Source: Serripes groenlandicus (lineage: Eukaryota; Mollusca; Bivalvia; Cardiida; Cardiidae). From it: DNA of 64,000 nt. The notes under the pieces were generated by a model. That model saw nothing but the letters and a program-made list of their open reading frames with translations. It was not told where the DNA came from and did not search any database. A program made the translations under genes and the position numbers. This document shows, piece by piece, positions 62,163 through 64,000 of this stretch; position 1 is the first letter of the stretch, and each line of letters opens with the position of its first letter. The DNA lies in contig JASEVX010000012.1 of the NCBI GenBank assembly GCA_031761405.1, positions 22,216,860 through 22,280,859 on the forward strand, given 5' to 3'.

Positions 62163-64000
62163 TAATAGTTCAGTCACACGTCTTTAATAAATTATGCTTA
62201 ATTGATGAGCTCGACCCTTTTCAACTTGCAACAATTCTTCAGCAGACAACTTTGAAAGCAGCTAGGAAACAAGATGGAAATGTTCTGTAATTGATATACT
62301 ATTTTAGAATAGAGCACAGAATTTTGTGGGAAAAAAAGGGAGACATTTCTTAATTATGAACCCAATGTTTTCAAAAGTTGTCTTCTGCAGCTGCATCAAT
62401 ATTTGTCAGCATGTGGGAATTGGTTAGATTGCTATTAATCATTATTGTGGTTAATTGTACTGTTATATTAACCCTTTCCCACATACAACAGCAAAATGCG
62501 AGGGCTTCATGTTCAAGATGTAGTTACATACGTTTTCCATGAAACCATCAAAATGATTTTGAAAGTATCATGGTAAAACTTGAGAAAATCTCAGTCCATA
62601 AATGAAATTATTGTGGCATAAGGGAAAATTTCTCCTTTTGCCACAACATTTAAAAAATAATTCTGCTGCAGATGGGTCAAAATGAGTTAATGACCTTACC
62701 TGTGTATAATTTTAAGATTCTTTATAACCCGTTTGCACATGTGGCCAAATTTAAAAAAATATTGACACAAATGGAGAAATTGCTCGTAATGAAGTTGTCT
62801 GCAGCAGACGCATCTGCATGTATAATCTGTTCTGTTCTGTTCTTCTTGTTAATGAGGTTTTTTGTTTTTTAATTACAGGAAGCATGCAACAACATCATTT
62901 CTCATCCGTGCTACAAGGTGTGAGGTTTTTACACAACACACAAAGTCTGGGAAGTTACCCCACCCATTCTCCGCACCACCAAGGTAATTAAAGTATACTC
63001 TTACTAGATTAGGTGTGAGTTATTTTCACAAAACACTAAGTCTGATTTTAACTTACTTATTCATTTTACATCATTTGCAAAACAAGCTTTCAGCTTATAA
63101 GTATCACTCTCAAAGTCTGCTTCCTTGATACTTAAGCCTTTCCCTCATATAGACACTTTCTGATGCCTCTGCAGCAGATGGCTTTTTGAGAACATAGTGA
63201 GCAAAGAAGAAATTGCTCAAAACGTGCAATTTCTCCTTTTTACCACAATGTAATCCACTTTTTGTCATAGGTTATCCATTCAATTCAAAGAATGTTGTGT
63301 AAGTACTGGTGTGGGAAAGCCAGGAAAACATGGGTAGGTGCACTGACCGCCGTGATATGACCAAAGCTGTTGAAAGCGGCGTTAAACTCCAAACAAACAA
63401 ACAAATCCATTCAATTATGAAGATTTTCTATGTTTTGACAAAATACGTTCAAAGTTGTCTGCTGCAGAATTGACGTATGAGGGAAAGGGTTAACCAGTAC
63501 ATGTACTTAAATTGCAACGTTTGCGCAGAAAAATACCAAGGCAGAACCTGCTCAACATGGGATTCAAACCCAGGACCTGTGGTATGAATTTTTCTCGACA
63601 CTACCATGGTAAAGTTTAACCAGTTCCTACTTAAGGACAACTTCGACACATTTGTAGCTTACGACTTTTGAAAACACTGGCCAAAGGTGAAATTGCTCAT
63701 AGAGAGCATTTTCTCATTTTTCCGTTATCAACTCGACTCAATTATTATTATAATAATTATTTTGATTTAAAGAGATTAACTACAGTTGCCCACAAATGTT
63801 TTCAATGTTGTCTGCTGCAGATTTGTTGTATTTAGGAAAGGGTTTATCTCATTTCATTGAGGGAAGTATCTGCATGCATAAGGTGTGAGGTTTTTACAAA
63901 ATTAAAGTCTTTATATAGACTTTAATTGTTATATATGGGATAACTGCTTATCTGACTGATATATATTTGGCATTCACATTGTTGCTGTCTATTATGAAGT
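62163..64000 (+). repeat. Near-identical copy of 57117-58950 (likely assembly duplicate)
   Basis: It matches at an offset of 5046 from the first base after the gap to the window end. The differences seen are single-base insertions, mostly in short homopolymers (AACAG/AACAAG, CCTTCCC/CCTTTCCC, CAAATACG/CAAAATACG, ATTGTAGC/ATTTGTAGC). Exon 57833, its flanking MITEs and the SINE-in-MITE insertion are all repeated in the same order. A recent real tandem duplication is the alternative. Confidence 0.85.
62879..62983 (+). CDS. Second copy of exon 5 (after the gap)
   Basis: Same bases and same splice sites as 57833-57937. It should not be counted as an extra exon unless the duplication is shown to be real. 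Confidence 0.6.

Noticed and set aside
61831..62187. ORF crossing the N gap
   Set aside because: Most of it is unknown sequence.

Overview
The window is eukaryotic, intron-rich and AT-rich, and is dominated by transposable-element remains. The organism is most likely a bivalve mollusc. This rests on ~166-bp tandem repeats inside Helitron-like elements, tRNA-derived SINEs whose tail carries a GCCGTGATATAACTGAAA-type core, and a DIRS retrotransposon. The species cannot be named from the sequence. There are no operons, prokaryotic genes or CRISPR arrays.

One host gene runs along the + strand through almost the whole window. I read five phase-compatible exons: 2569-2608, 4932-5033, 29416-30479, 57833-57937 and 60453-61765. 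There is also an alternative first coding exon at 49599-49689. The protein resembles the ITPRID family (SSFA2/KRAP and TESPA1), cytoplasmic proteins that bind the IP3 receptor. The match is an LGF...RIPxRF...ARGIDI block in exon 3 and an ESFELEE motif at the end of exon 6. Two decayed copies of the start of the last exon lie just upstream of it. The 5' and 3' ends of the gene lie outside the window.

The introns hold several element families. (1) Roughly 80 copies and fragments of a ~230-bp palindromic TTAA MITE (M1), piggyBac-like, with TIR CCCTTTCCCTCATA and an inner repeat CTGCAGCAGACG at unequal spacing (19 and 8 bp). (2) About 14 non-autonomous Helitron/Helentron-like elements in several sequence families. 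They share a 5' hairpin, often (GTCC)n, 120-175 bp tandem units, one hairpin arm repeated near the 3' end, then a short stem-loop and CTTGTTT. (3) Two tRNA-headed SINE families sharing one tail. (4) A 6.6-kb DIRS element at 21342-27944 with inverted terminal repeats and an internal complementary region. Its gag and pol are broken but its tyrosine recombinase frame is open. (5) A minus-strand LINE remnant at 14880-17225, split by two Helitron-like elements. (6) Three smaller palindromic families (M2-M4) and a ~66-bp minisatellite.

Nested insertions give relative ages: MITE > LINE > Helitron-like at 14757-17270, and SINE > two MITEs at 34919-35556. From 61963 there is a gap of exactly 200 N. 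The sequence after it repeats 57117 onward almost base for base, apart from single-base differences mostly in homopolymers, so the last 1.84 kb is probably an assembly duplicate.
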